This document shows positions 11,311 through 23,700 of a stretch of DNA of 64,000 bases, piece by piece. A model generated the notes under the pieces. The model saw only the letters and a program-made list of their open reading frames with translations. It ran no database searches and was not told the origin of the DNA. How positions within the stretch are numbered: the first letter of the stretch is position 1; every line of letters begins with the position of its first letter. The position numbers were made by a program, and so were the translations under genes. This stretch comes from Cocos nucifera (Eukaryota; Streptophyta; Magnoliopsida; Arecales; Arecaceae), in assembly GCA_006176705.1 (NCBI GenBank), contig QRFJ01005056.1:165827-229826 (forward strand), written 5' to 3'.

Positions 11311-12373
11311 TGTTGGGGCTAAACCCTACTCCCGTTGAAGTTTAGTCTAATGCTCAGTCAAGTATAATTTGTAATCATAGAAGAGCTTCAATCGCCACTT
11401 CTCTATTAGTCAAACTCCTTCCAAACTTTTTCTTCAATCAAACTCCTCCCAAACTTCTCCTTCAGTTGGATTTCTCCATCAATTGGACTCCTTCCGAACT
11501 TCTCCATCAATCAAACTCCTTTCAGACTTCTCCTTCAATCGGACTTCTCCATCAGTTGGACTCTTTCTAGATTTTTTCATCAGTCGAGCTCCTCCCAAAC
11601 TTCTCCTTCAGTCAAACTCCTCCCAGACTTCTCCTTCAGTTGGACTTCTCCATCAATTGGACTCCTTTCAGACTTCTCCATCAATTGAACTACTCCCAGA
11701 CTTCTCCTTCAGCCAAACTCCTCTCAGACTTCTCCTACAGTCAAACTTCTCCATCAGTCAAGCTCCATCCAGATTCCTCTAATGGATTACTTTCAGATTT
11801 TAACTAGCATTCCTCTTGAATGATCCCTTCTAATCATATTTTCTCTAGATGATTTCTTTCAGTCAAACCCCTTTTAATCTATAGCTCTCTATATGGCATG
11901 AATCAACTCATTCATAAACAACTTAGAGGAGTTTGAACTCCTCTGGAATTGATATATGTCAAAGCTCTTCACCAACCAATGCTTGCTTTCTTTGAACTTT
12001 GACTATTAAATCCAACGAACGGGCATGTCATGATAATAGACACTACTCTCCATAACAAACTCCACATGGTACCGAGCGACCCACTATCTGACAGTTATGG
12101 CTATCACTTTCAAGTTTGTTACAGGCTTCATCTATAAAAGGGACCCTCCAGATACATTTTTTCTAAGCTCTCTTCTTCTTTCCAAAATCCTATTGAATTC
12201 TTTTCTGAGTACTTCATTTTTATTGGCTAGAAGAGCTAACTTGATCATTGGAGGATCCTACCAGAGCCACCACCACTGACTTCGGATGAAACTTTATTTT
12301 GCAGGTCACCGACAGCGACCCCTTCTTCCTCAACTCCAACTCGATCCAGCATTAACTAGATTCTACACTAATA
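11311..12373 (+). repeat. 3' LTR of the Tat-like element
   Basis: It begins TGTTGGGGCT and ends CACTAATA, followed by the GAATG target duplication at 12374-12378. It carries the U3 minisatellite (about 11395-11765) and a TATA box at 12131-12140. Differences from the 5' LTR are mostly transitions, as expected after cytosine methylation and decay. Confidence 0.9.
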
Positions 12374-12376
12374 GAA

Positions 12377-14724
12377 TGTGATAATCTAAAATAAAAAAAA
12401 GGAAAACAAAGAAAACTCCTATTGGAAGTCTTCTTCCATGTGATTTCACTAGAGAGAAAACCAAATTCGAGGAGAAATCAGCCTCTCCTCTGCCCTATAT
12501 ATCTTCTCATCCCTCTTAAAGGATTCCATGCTATGAAATCATCCCTCCATCAGCACTCTTCCTTCCTCTTTCTTTCTCATTTTGATATTTTTCCTAAATC
12601 CATGCTCGTCAAAAATTGAAGTCAAAAACACCATCGGAACCCAGGTAAGAGCCCCTGCCTTCCTTCTCTCTATCTTCCACTTCTTCTTATGACATTGTGC
12701 ATGGTTGCTAATCATCAGAGTTGCTAGAAAGCCATCAAACATTAATCCCCTATTTTCTAAAAAAATTTCTCTTTTTTCTCCCACCGTTCAGCCCTCACCG
12801 CCAGCCGTCCACCATTGCTTGTCGTCGGTCGCTCGCTACCAAACCTTCGATCATGCTGTCGCATCTCACCGAAGTACGAGCCACCGACCATGAGCCACCC
12901 TAGACCACCCCCCTACCATCCCCTTCTTGGTCCAAAGAAAAGAAAATGGAAAAGAAAATAAAGGAAGAAAAGAAGAAGAGAAGAAAAGAAAAGAAACAAG
13001 AAAAGAAAAGAAAAGAATTTTCTCTCTCCTTTCTCTCCTTCTCTCTTTAGGATCATTTTCTCTCTCTCTTCCTCTCTTTAACAGCACTATGGACCATAGG
13101 ATGAACTTGAGATGAAAACAAGATGACCAAACTGCTTTAAAATCCATGCAGTAGGTCAAATTTCAGTCTGGTCCTTGCCAGAAATTCTTAGCATTTGATC
13201 ACAAACAACCTCTATTGAGTCATCCAGACATGACCCTTGATGATCTTGATCATGATTGTCTCTTCTAAAAGATATGAAGATTCTCTCTCTACTTAATCTT
13301 TCTACTTTCTCTCTCTAAGAAGTTTAAGGAACTCTAGTATTGAGCCTTGTCTTTCTCTTCGAGGGATCCATGTTGACTCCAACATGTTGATCTGCAGCCA
13401 CTTTGATATCCATTGTATATATCAAGCCTACTCTATTCATGTCAAGTATCTTAAAAATTCACTATTGATAAATTCTATTGATCAACCTTTGTCTTTATCC
13501 AATCTATGCTTCATGATTTCTTGATCAAGTCACTTAAATCTGATCGTCAAATCGGAGACCCTAAATTGCCTTAATAACTAGAAGGTCCGACACATCCGAT
13601 CAACAATCTTCTTTTCTTATGATTTAATCTTATTATATTCATCAAATAAAAATTGATCATATTTTTGATATTTTAAATAGAATTATCTGTGAAGTCTAAA
13701 GATCTAGGACAAACAAGATAAGTAAAATCTTACGCTCCTTATTTATTTTTAAATTATCATATTTTTCATGTAAATAAATTATTGTTGATGAAATCATATT
13801 TTTTATAAAATAATGTTTAGCATATGACACATGAAAAAGTATGTTTTATTATGACCATTGATTTCATGAATATATTTTATAAAAATGACATGTTTCATGA
13901 TGCATGAATTTTATGATTTTTTCATCTATGTATATGCATATTTTAAGAAAAAAATATAAAAATTTCAAAGGCTCTCAGATCACTATGAATAATTTTTTAT
14001 TAGAAAAGTCGACATCCAAAGCTAGCATCCACAAGAAACATAGCTCCGCTAACGGGTACCAAGTTGGCATAAGAAACATGAATTCTATCGATTAAGAAAT
14101 ATGGTTGTCATGGGTACAAAATGAATCTTAGCATGAATATCTATGAACAAGATTTTGAAATATGATATGAATACATGATAAGAATAATTTATGAATCATA
14201 CTTACGAAACTTTATGATTTAAGTATTAATTGACTTTATGACTTATTTTATATTATGCTTTATAAAATACTTTATTTTTATAATCTCTATTATTTTTTAA
14301 ATATTGCATAATTACAAACAAAACTTATGCTTGATCCAGTAAGGAAGTATAGATTTTACTTATTGAGCTAATATAGCTCATACCTTTTTAATTTTTTTTA
14401 CAGAGGAATAAAGTTAGGACCGACAAAGGATCTAAGCTTAAGAATCTATATAGTAAACTTGAGATTTTGTAGCTAAACTTAGCTTGATCATGAACTTGTA
14501 GTTATTTATTTATGATTTTGAGATATGGATTTGATTTTTAATATTGGATTTAGATGCTCTGGACCAATCTTGGTTTAATTATTTAAGAAATTATTAAATT
14601 AAATATTTATTTATATTTTAATTATGATGAATTTTTGTTGATTATGATCGATAGGTTTCATGTTATCATGGGCTGTATCCTTTGATAGCATGGCCATGTT
14701 ATATTCTGGATTTGAGGCATAACA
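12377..14724 (+). repeat. First LTR of the Tekay/Del-like chromovirus
   Basis: It starts TGTGATAATC and ends GGCATAACA, with TGT/ACA termini, and matches the second LTR (16834-18974 plus 30903-31131). A TATA-like CTATATAT lies at about 12495. A primer-binding site (TGGTATAAGAGC, 14730) follows, so it is the 5' LTR of the copy to its right. Yet 1-113 is the 3' internal tail of another copy directly to its left. One LTR is therefore shared by two internal regions. Small frames within it have no recognisable product. Confidence 0.8.
12936..13080 (+). repeat. Polypurine run followed by polypyrimidine run in chromovirus LTR
   Basis: About 75 bases of GAAAA/GAAGA-type purines are followed at once by about 60 bases of TCTC-type pyrimidines, so the two could fold back on each other. 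The second LTR has the same arrangement, with longer purines, at about 17380-17535. Confidence 0.75.
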
Positions 14725-16833
14725 TTTTATGGTATAAGAGCAATAGGTTTGATAATAGGTAGAACTTAAAGTCTAGCAAAAGGTTTGATCATAGGTAGAA
14801 CTTAAGCTTAGGATTGCGATTCATAGTATTGGGCAGACAAAGAGTATAGAAGAATTAATCTAAATTAGAATTTTATAAATTTCTAGATTAAATTTTGGAT
14901 CAATAGATATTGTGATTGAATTTAAGCATAAGCAGCATATGATGTGTATAATATAACCGATGAGTGATGTCTTGGATTTCAATAAGTATGATGACCTAAG
15001 TTTAAGAGATGTTGACATTTGAATATGGGATATTATACTGATAGGTTATGTTGTGTTGTGTATATCTGTTCTATTGTTATTTCAATGATTTTGAAAATTC
15101 TAAACTCAATATGGGTGAATATCTTGACAACTTTTTGATGTTGATTATCTGATTATAATAACTTTGAGAAAGAAGTTGTTTAGGATGTAGCCTAAGAAAG
15201 AATTGCATCATATAGAGAGGAATATTTTTCAAGCATTGAACCTACAAAAGGATCATATATGAAATTCACATTTAGTTCAATTGATGGATTGGATTTTATT
15301 ATGCGAGCATGACACATACACATTTTTGGTGAAATCCTTAATAATTTGTATATTATTATCTATGGATTGGATTATTTATCATTCTTTATTTGATGGAGAT
15401 AGTAATGTGTATTAATTATTTCAAATCAAAATTTAGATTTCTAAACTAATTTAAGGATTTTTGCTATTGTTAAATTTTTTGAAGACTTAAATGAGTTTTA
15501 AAGTATAAGGAAAAGATTTCATGTCGATTTGTTGATGGATGCTAAGGATCGTGATGAATGAAGCACTAGGAGAAATAGACGATTTGATTTTATTCATAGG
15601 AATGTTGACTTGAGATCTTCTAATTTTTTAAAGTTAAAATTAATTCTTTTACAAGAAAATATTAGTTATAGCTATCTAACTGATTGTCAGATGAATCTAA
15701 GTTAACTCACTCTAATTAGTTTTAGATTTATAAGGTTTTAGATAAGTCGTGGAGTTTATTCAGGGACTTCAAAAAAGAAAGTGAATCAAGATTTAATCTT
15801 GATGTGATATGGTTGACGCATAGTAAGGAATAAAGAGACTTAAAAGTTTTACTTAAAATCTATCAAAAATTTAAAAGGTTGGATCTTTTGAGATTCTGAT
15901 GTAAAATAGTATTCTTGTTAGAATTCATCTAGTAGCTCTAAAGGATTTGGTGACTTCAGATCAGAGTGCACAATAGAAGTCTAGTGATTGAATAATATGA
16001 TAACTAGTTAAGAATACTAATTCTAATGTAATAAGTATTATGAACAGAGACTTGATTTTCAGTAAAAGAGATCACCATTGACAAATGAAAGGACAAGCTT
16101 GTTGATCTTTGGGCTCATCTAGATGTCGCAGTACTATCTTTGATGATTAGTTCTTTTACTATAAATAATGATTAGAAGAATTTTGAGCATCTTGAGTTTA
16201 AGGTTAGTGGATTGATATTCCTTGGTAGAATTTGGATGCAGAATATTTTGGGTATTGACATCCTTTTCTTAGCCTTGACATTATTAGTCCATTTATTTGA
16301 ATAGATTTAAGATCTATGATGAGAGTCTAATTATTATACATATAAGAAGGTAAAGAAGGTTGTAGATTATAGTGAGCATCGAATACTCCAAACTTCTTTA
16401 TTTTTATTAAAAATAGGTAGGATCGATTATGATTTTCATATGAATCATCAAGAATAAACAATTTTATAAGCAAGAAATTATGGTATTTTAAGCAAAGATT
16501 AAGAGATCAAAGAAATTCATTATCTTGCGAATAGAAAGGTGTCATGAGGTTTAGGAGGCACGGTAAGCTAAGTCCATGCTATGTTAGGCCTTTTGAAGTT
16601 TTGGAAAGAGTAGAGATATTTCTTACAAACTAGTCTTGTCATTAGAATTGCCTAAATTGCATAATATCTTTCATATTTTCTTACTGAGGAAGTTTGTTTC
16701 TGATATGAATAATGTGGTAGAGTATGAGCCATTGTAAGTTCATGAAGACTTAACTTATAAAGAGTTTTCCATCAAATTATTCATTGAAAAGATCAAGTTT
16801 CAAGGATGAAACTTTTTTTTAAGGAGGGTAGAA
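14725..16833 (+). mobile_element. Deleted internal region of the Tekay/Del-like chromovirus
   Basis: This 2.1-kb stretch opens with a primer-binding site at 14730-14741 (TGGTATAAGAGC, close to the initiator-methionine tRNA type). It ends with a polypurine tract (AAGGAGGGTAGAA) before the second LTR. A full chromovirus interior is about twice as long. I see only faint gag-like pieces around 15170-15600 and no RT motif, so most of pol is deleted. Dense stops show old age. Confidence 0.7.
16546..16833 (+). pseudogene. Chromovirus integrase C-terminus remnant
   Basis: Across two frames the translation shows MRFRRHGKLSPCYVRPFEVLERV, then a LPKLHNIFHIF-LRKFVSDM block and VVEYEPL. These match the GPY/F-like end of integrase in Tekay/Del chromoviruses (K-KLSPRYIGPFEI, HNVFHVS-LRKY). 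Stops and frameshifts separate the blocks. The last part corresponds to the tail at 1-113. Confidence 0.7.
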
Positions 16834-18974
16834 TGTGATAACCTGAAAAAAAAAAGAAAAATAAAGAAGACTCCCAATGGAAGTCTTCTTCCATGCGATT
16901 TCACTGAAGAGGAAACTGAATCCATGGAGGATTCAGCCTCCCCTCCATCCTATATATCTCCTCCTCCCCCTCAAAGGATTCCACGTGATGAAATCAACTC
17001 TCCACTAACGCTCTTCCTCCCTCTCTCTTCTTCGTTTTGATGTTTTTCTTAAACCCATGCTCACCAGAAATTGAAGCCGAAAATGCTGCTGGAACTGAGG
17101 TAAGGGCCCCTACCTTTCTTCTCTCTATCTTCCCCTTCCTTCCATGACATTGCGTATGGTTGCCAGTCATCGAAAAAGCCTTCAAACATAAATCCCATAC
17201 TTTTTGGAAAATTTTCTCTTTCTTTTTCCACCATTTGGCCCTCATTGTCGGCCATCCACCATTGCTTATCGTTGGTCACTCGCTGTCGAGCCTTCGATCA
17301 TGCTACCGCACTTCACTAGAGTGCGAGCCATCGACCATGAGACACCATGGACCACCCCCCTTCCATCCCTCATTTCTACCAAAGAAAAGAAAATAGAAAA
17401 GAAAATGAAAGAAGAAAAGAAGAAGAAGAGAAGAAAGAAAAGAAAAAGGAAAAGAAAAGAAAAGAAATATAGAGAAAAGAATTTTCTCTCTCCTCTCTCT
17501 TCTTCTCTCTTTAAGATCTTTTTCTTTGTCTTTCTCTATCTAACTCACCGCAGACTATAGGATGAACATGAGATGAAAACAAGATGACCAGATTGCTTTG
17601 AAATCCATGCAGTAGGTCAAATTCTAGTCCAGTCCTTGCTCAAAATTCTTAGCATTTGATCATGAACAACTCCTATTGAGTCATCCAAATAATACCCTTG
17701 ATGATCTCAATTATGATTGGCTCTTCTAAAAGATATGAAGATTCTCTCTCCATTTTCTCTCTTTACTTTCTCTCTCCTTCCTACTTTCTCTCTCTAAAGA
17801 TCAAGGAACTCTAGTATTGAGCCATGTCTTACTCTTCAAGGGATCCATGTTGACTCCAATAAGGTGATCCAAAGTTGCTTTGATATTCGTGCTATATATT
17901 AAGCCCACTCTATTCATGTCAACTATCTTAGAAACCTACTATTAATGAATCCTGTTGATCGATCTTGGTCTTTTTTCAATCTATGTTTCATAATTTCTTG
18001 ATCAAGTTACTTAAATCTGATCCTCAAATCGAAGACCCTGAATTGCCTTAGTAACTGGATGGTCCGACACATCCAATCAACATCTTCTTTCCTTATGATT
18101 TAATTTTATTATATTCATCAAATAAAAATTGATCATATTTTTGATATTTTAAAAAAGATTGTCTGTAAAGTCTAAAGATCTATGATGAACAAGGTAAGTG
18201 GAATTTTATGCCCCTTATTTAATTTTAAATTATCATATTTTTTATGTAAATGAATTATTATTGATGAATCATGTTTTCATAAAATAAGGATCAATATATG
18301 ATATATGAAAAAGCATATTTTATTATGACCATTGATTCTATTAATATATTTTATGAAAATGACATGTTTTATGATGTATGAATATTATGATTTTTTCATC
18401 TATATATATGTATGTTTTAAGAAAAAGTTATAAGATTTTTGAAGGCTCTCAGATACCCATGAATAATTTTTTATTAGAAAAGTCGACATCCAGAGCTAGC
18501 ATCGATAAGAAACATGACCCATCAATGGGTACCAAGTTGGCACAAGAAACAAGAATCCTATCAATTAAGAAATATGGTCCTATTATGGGTACAATATGAG
18601 CTTAGCACGAATATCTATAAGCAAAATTTTAAAATACGATATGAACACATGACAACAATGATTTATGAATCATATTTATAAAATTTCATGATTTAAGTAT
18701 GCATGATTAACTTTACGACTTATTTTATATTATACTTTATAAAATACTTTATTTTTATAATTTTTATTATTTTTTAAATATTATATAATCATAAAAAAAT
18801 TTATGCTTGATCTGGTAAGAAAGCATAGATTTTACTTAATGAGCTAGTATGGCTAATATCTTTTTTTTTTATATACAGAAGAATAAAGTTAGGATCGATA
18901 AAGAATCTAAGCTTGGAAATCTGTGTAGTAAACTTAAAAATTTTATAACTGAACTTAGTTTGATTATAAACTTA
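16834..18974 (+). repeat. Second chromovirus LTR, left part
   Basis: It begins TGTGATAACC and runs parallel to 12377-14500. It is cut at 18974 by a Tourist-like MITE; the last three bases (TTA) are the target duplication. It continues at 30903. The TATA-like CTATATAT is at about 16950. Confidence 0.85.
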
Positions 18975-19189
18975 GGTTATATTTGGTATCCAGCAATCTA
19001 TCCAGATTACTGATAATTTAAAAGAGCCCCACCAGATTATTATGTTTGGTATACCTTTTAAGTTGGTAATCCAAATTATCAGGTAATCCAGATGAGGTAA
19101 TTTGGATTACCAATGGAATGGATGACTATCCAGATTATAAAATTTTTGATAATCTGATAATGATAAATTTGAACAAAAATGCCCTCATT

Positions 19190-19544
19190 AAAAAAATTTA
19201 TATAATATAATATTATGTTATATTATAATAATATAATATAATATAATAATATTATAATAATATTATTATTATTATATAATAATATATTATCATAAAATAA
19301 TATATTATAATAATATAATATTATACATTATAATATTATATTATATTATAATAATATATTATAATATAAATTATAAATATAAATATATATTAGAATATAA
19401 TATATTATATATAATATATATTATAATATATGATATATAATATATCATATATAATATATCTATTATAAGTATAATATTATATAATATAATATTATGTTAT
19501 ATCATAATATTATTATTTTAATAATAATATATTATAATAATTAT
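19190..19544. repeat. AT-only low-complexity core of the MITE, left part
   Basis: Runs of TAATATAATAT- and TTATAATAT-type sequence contain almost no G or C. The right part of the same core is at 30175-30660. The SIRE-like element inserted here. Confidence 0.85.
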
Positions 19545-19840
19545 TGATGCTATGATTAATTTTGATGATTACAAAATATTGAGTGATTATGGTACTAATC
19601 ATATGTTCATAAGTGAATATAGGATTTTTTAGGTATTTAAAATAAAAAAAATTATTCATAAAAGAATTCTTTTAAAAAGATAATGATCAATGATCAAATA
19701 GAGCTCAAATTATAAGTTTTTGGAAGCCTTAATAGTGAGAAAAATCATAAAAATCAAGATGGAAGAATATCTTCAAAAGTTCAAGATAAAAAGTCTCTCA
19801 AATAGAAAGACACGAAAAAATTTTTTAGCTTAAGAAGTCC

Positions 19841-20230
19841 ACGAGTCGACTCATGGTTCGACTCGTTATTCAGCTTGAGCTGATACGCAGACTAGCATGC
19901 AGAAGTTTCAAAAGGAACAGTCTCAAGCGAAGGCTCAAGTCGACTCGAGGTTCTTGAGTCAAAGTCTCAGTGAAAATCAAGAGAATGATGATTTTGAGGC
20001 AAGATCTCGAGCAGAAGCTCGAGTCGACTCGAGGTTCATGAGTCGAAGTCTCGGGAGAAATACAAAAGATGATGATTTTGAAGCAAAGTTGGACACAGTC
20101 TCGAGCGGAGGCTCGAGTCGACTCGAGGTCCACGAGCTGAGGATCGGGTAGAGTAAAAAATCTCAAGTAGAGGAACGAGCAGAGTAAAAGGTCTTGAGCC
20201 GAGGCTCGAGTCAACTTAAGGTTCGACTCA
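19841..20230. repeat. About 90-bp tandem units, each with a CTCGAGTCGACTCGAG palindrome
   Basis: The perfect 16-base palindrome CTCGAGTCGACTCGAG is at 20018-20033 and 20112-20127. Diverged versions are near 19932 and 20205, spaced 86-94 bases apart. A related GAGTCGACTCATGG is at about 19843. Each palindrome follows a CTCGAGC-GAGG block. In the right LTR an intact copy is at 28931-28946 and another near 29120, while others have C-to-T and G-to-A changes. Confidence 0.85.
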
Positions 20231-20734
20231 GCTCTAATGGCTATTTCTGCAGAATTTTCTGAAGTGTATAGAATTATTCCTAATGGCTAGTTTTTCACTC
20301 CAATGGCTAGACCAGCCCTTTCAATGGCCAAAACTCCTTCTCTATCCATCTCCAAGATGATAAAAGGCTAGAAAAATATTTAGGAAAGAAGATTAAGGAA
20401 TTTTAAGGAGAAAATATTTTAGATTTGAGTGAAATTTATTGCACATCAAAAGAAGAGAGAAAAGAGAGGAACCAAGTATTGATTTCAAAGGGCTTTCAAG
20501 GATAATCTTCACAATCATCTCTAGCATCCTCTTAAGCTTCAAAGAAGAGTGTTCAAGCTTCAAAAGAGCCAATCAATCAACCTCTTCTTCGTGCATCAAA
20601 AGAAATTATTTTTGATTTTTGGTTTTGTGCTGAAATTACTTATCTTTGTAGTTTAATTTATTTACAAGTTTCTTTAGGAGAAAAATACTTTGGGTAAAGG
20701 CTCATCCAAGCCAAGAATTGGACATTATGTAGGT

Positions 20735-20895
20735 TTTGATTGGTGAGCCTGAAAAACCAATTAGATTGATAGTGAGCCCGAAAAACTATCGATGTAAGGT
20801 TGTGGTTGGTGATCCAGAAAACCAACTGGGTTGATAGTGAGCCCAAAAAACTATCGATGTAAGGTTGTGGTTGGTGATCCTAGAAAATCAACTAG
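20735..20895 (+). repeat. 65-bp tandem repeat near the LTR end
   Basis: TTGGTGAGCC/TTGGTGATCC units start at 20740, 20806 and 20871. Each holds GATAGTGAGCCCGAAAAACTATC, whose GATAGT and ACTATC ends can pair. The same repeat lies at about 29650-29820 in the right LTR, and a decayed form on the minus strand near 49230-49360. Confidence 0.8.
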
Positions 20896-21261
20896 ATTTA
20901 TTTGTGATCCCAAGTTAAAACAAATACACTGTAGTTAAGAGATTATAGTGAAATTTTCAAGGAGCTCTTTAGGAGTGGATGTAGGTGTGAGGGTGCACCG
21001 AACCACTATAAATTATTTTATATTTATGTTGTGCCTTTTCTCTCTTATCTTGCATACTTTTAATTTTTGCTTAGCTTGATTAAATTCTTGCATAGCCTTA
21101 ATTATACTGTGAATTCATTTTTGCTTGCATTATATACATATTAAATACATAACTTAGCTTAAATAAAAGCACATGCTTGCTTAAAGTTCAATTTGGCTTA
21201 AATTCTTTTAAACAATCCAATTCACCCCTCCTTTTGGGTTGCTACATTTTTGGACAACAAG

Positions 21262-21272
21262 TGGTATCAGAG
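21262..21272 (+). other. Primer-binding site (TGGTATCAGAG) of the SIRE-like element
   Basis: It starts three bases after the LTR end and is complementary in type to the 3' end of initiator methionine tRNA, the usual primer of plant copia elements. Confidence 0.85.
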
Positions 21273-21320
21273 TAGGTGCCCTAATATTGTTTGTTGACCT
21301 AGCGGTCTTGAGTTAAAGAT

Positions 21321-22640
21321 CATGACAACTCAAATAGAATTATTGTTTAATGAAGGATATTCTGTTGATAAACCCCCACTATTAAATGGTTCAATTATAT
21401 ATATTGGAAAGCTAGAATAAAAATCTTCATACAATCACATGATTATAATATTTGAAGGTTATAATCAATGGTCCACACATATCCAATACATTGTTTGGTG
21501 ATGAAGAAATAATCCAACTAAACGCTAAGGCCTTAAATATGCTTTATTGTTCATTAGATATAAATGAATTCAATCTAATTTTTTTTTGTATTTCAGCAAA
21601 AAAAGTTTGGAAGAAATTAGAAATGACTTATGGAAGAGAAAGTCAAAAAAAAATATCAAGCTCCCATGAAGAGAATGAAGCTCACCCCAACCTCTACCTC
21701 ATGGCTCATAAGGATGAAAAGAAGAAAAAGAAGAAGAAAAAGAGACACCAAAGAAAGAATGCTTTGATTAAGGGGGAGCAAGATAAAGAAGAAAAAAATG
21801 AGAAAGAGGAAGAAGGTATTGCCAATCTTTGCCTCATGGCTAATGAAAATGAGGTAAATCTTGAAAATTCTTTCGACTTTACATTTGATGAATTATATGA
21901 AGCCTTTAATACCTTAATGGATGAATTTAAGAAATTAAGGCTTAAAAACAAGAAACTCAAAAAGTCTAATCTTCTTTTAGCTAATGAAAAGGTGAAACTC
22001 TTATTAGAAAATGAAGATATTTTAAGAGAAAATGATACTTTGGCTAAAGATAAAGAAATGTATCTTCAATCTAAAAAATCTTTAGTTGAAGAACATGTTA
22101 AGCTGAATGAGAAGCTTAAAATTTTAAATTTATCTTTATATGAAGAAAAGAATAAGATTTTGATGGAAAAAGATGATCTTTTGAAAGAAAAAAAAATGTT
22201 AGATGAAGAAAAAGATTTCTTTTTGAAATCTAAAAAATCTCTAATGGATGAAAATGGTAAACTTAGAAAAGAGATTGAAACATTGAAGCTAATTGCTGAA
22301 AAGTTCATATTTAGTTACAAAAAGCTTCAATTAATGTTGAAAAGTTAAAAATCTATTTTCCACAAAGCTAAAATTGATTTTAATCCCTTAGAAAAATAGA
22401 AATTTGTTAAGAACATATTTGGAAAAGATTCATATAAAAATCATCCCATAGTTGGTTTTAAATGTAACAAAGTAGGCCATAAAATTTTAAAATATAATAT
22501 TATTAAAAATGATCATACTTTGGTTAAATAAATTTGGATTTCAAAAGAAACCATATGCTTTGACCCCAATGGACCCAAGATGGCTTAGGTACCAAAAATT
22601 AGAAAATAATTTTTGTAGGTATGCCAAGCATCCAAGGGCA
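21321..22640 (+). pseudogene. gag: SIRE-like gag
   Basis: The frame opens MTTQIELLFNEGYSVDKPPLLNGS, the usual SIRE gag start, but stops after about 30 codons. The open stretch 21452-22348 (298 codons) begins with KVIINGPHISN and QLNAKALNMLYCSLDINEFN, which match the gag core. The middle of the core seems deleted (about 21650). A Lys-rich segment and a long coiled coil (Leu/Lys/Glu heptads, about residues 130-290) follow. Beyond the stop a decayed zinc knuckle (GFKCNKVGHKILKYN) and an IWISKETIC...GPKMAWVPK block are seen to about 22610. It cannot encode an intact gag. Confidence 0.8.
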
Positions 22641-23700
22641 TGAAAAGAGTCAATTCTTAAAAATGGATGCTTTAAATGGATGGCTGATGATGTTTGTAAA
22701 GGCTAAACTTACTCTCGCATCATACCATCTTGATTGTTGAATTTACTTAGATTAAATGATTGATTTTGATGATTTATTTATGCTTATAATGATCACACTC
22801 TACAATTTGAATGACTTGATTTGCAATGATTTTGCTCTAATGCTTGAATGTATTGATCACTATGCTTTTTATACTATGCATTGTAAAATGCCTTGTGAGC
22901 ATAATTCTTTTTAATTTAGTCAGTTCTCTTAGTTCTCCATATTATGCTTTATTGAGAAACATAAATTGAGAATGAGCTTGATTGTATAAGAAATCATTTA
23001 TGTGCAAATTTTATAAATTAAATTTTGACATTTTCATAAGATATCTAACTCTCAAAATTTATAAAAAAAAAAATTACATGAACTAAGAATATCAAGATAA
23101 GATATTTAGTAATAAAAGATTGTGTGCTTGATGTTGTTGATTTACATTGCAACTTAGCTTGACCCTTAAGGATTCGCAAAATTTCTTAGTTGAACCAAAA
23201 TTCATAGAGTTATTATCTAGTGTCCTCTTGAGTTGATCTCATTTGAATTGATGAATTATTATATCCCTAATTGATTAATTTTTTATTTCTCAAATTGATT
23301 TATAAATTCTAAATCAAATATTATTCTTGATCATTGAATTGGTTTACTATTGATATTCTAATTCAATTTAACTATATTCACTTTGAATCAAAACTTCTTA
23401 AATTATTTTTTGCATTAAGAAGTCGACTCATGGTTTTCTTTGAAGAAAAACTATTCAGTAAAGAATCGACCCCAATGTCTGAGATGGATTTCTTAATTGA
23501 AAATGTTTCAAGACTTTATCATTTTATTTTAATATTTCTCAAACCATAATTACTTTCAAACCTCATTCCCATCAAAATTGGACCTTTTTTCTCATTTCCA
23601 TCCTATCCTTGTGGTCCTTGTTCTCCAATGGCACCTCAGAAGTAATTGGATAAAGAAAGAGAAAGTTTCATGTAGAAATTTAAAAATTCAAGACTTTTTT
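22641..23700. other. SIRE interior, non-coding
   Basis: AT-rich sequence with no recognisable frame. The start still reads like the sequence between gag and protease of SIRE elements (CQASKGM-RV), and then similarity stops, which may mark the pol deletion point. Confidence 0.45.

Larger units (their letters stand above)
116..12373 (+). mobile_element. Tat-like Ty3-gypsy retrotransposon, complete but degenerate
   Basis: The element runs from TGTTGG at 116 to CCAATA/ACTAATA-type ends, with a perfect 5-bp target duplication GAATG at 111-115 and 12374-12378. Order: LTR, PBS, gag, protease, RT-RNase H, a second RNase H, integrase, about 4.6 kb of 3' non-pol sequence with a tandem repeat and an antisense ORF remnant, polypurine tract, LTR. 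The second RNase H and the long 3' region with an antisense ORF are typical of the Tat lineage. The two LTRs differ at roughly one base in eight over their first 110 bases, so the insertion is old. Every coding domain carries stops or frameshifts. It interrupts a chromovirus LTR. Confidence 0.9.
19545..21259 (+). repeat. Left LTR of the SIRE-like element
   Basis: It runs from TGATGCTATG to GGACAACA. The right LTR starts TGTTAACCC, showing that the left end has mutated from TGTT. Inside are a palindrome-bearing minisatellite (19920-20230) and a 65-bp tandem repeat (20740-20890). Confidence 0.88.

Noticed and set aside
17160..17560. Lys/Arg-rich 118-codon frame in the chromovirus LTR
   Set aside because: It is a translation of the purine run; the sister LTR does not keep the frame.
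19841..20900. CRISPR-like array (regularly spaced repeats)
   Set aside because: The units are contiguous tandem repeats without unique spacers, sit in an LTR, and the genome is a plant's.
21706..22308. Ser/Phe-rich minus frames opposite the SIRE gag coiled coil
   Set aside because: They are the antisense shadow of Lys/Glu-rich coding sequence.
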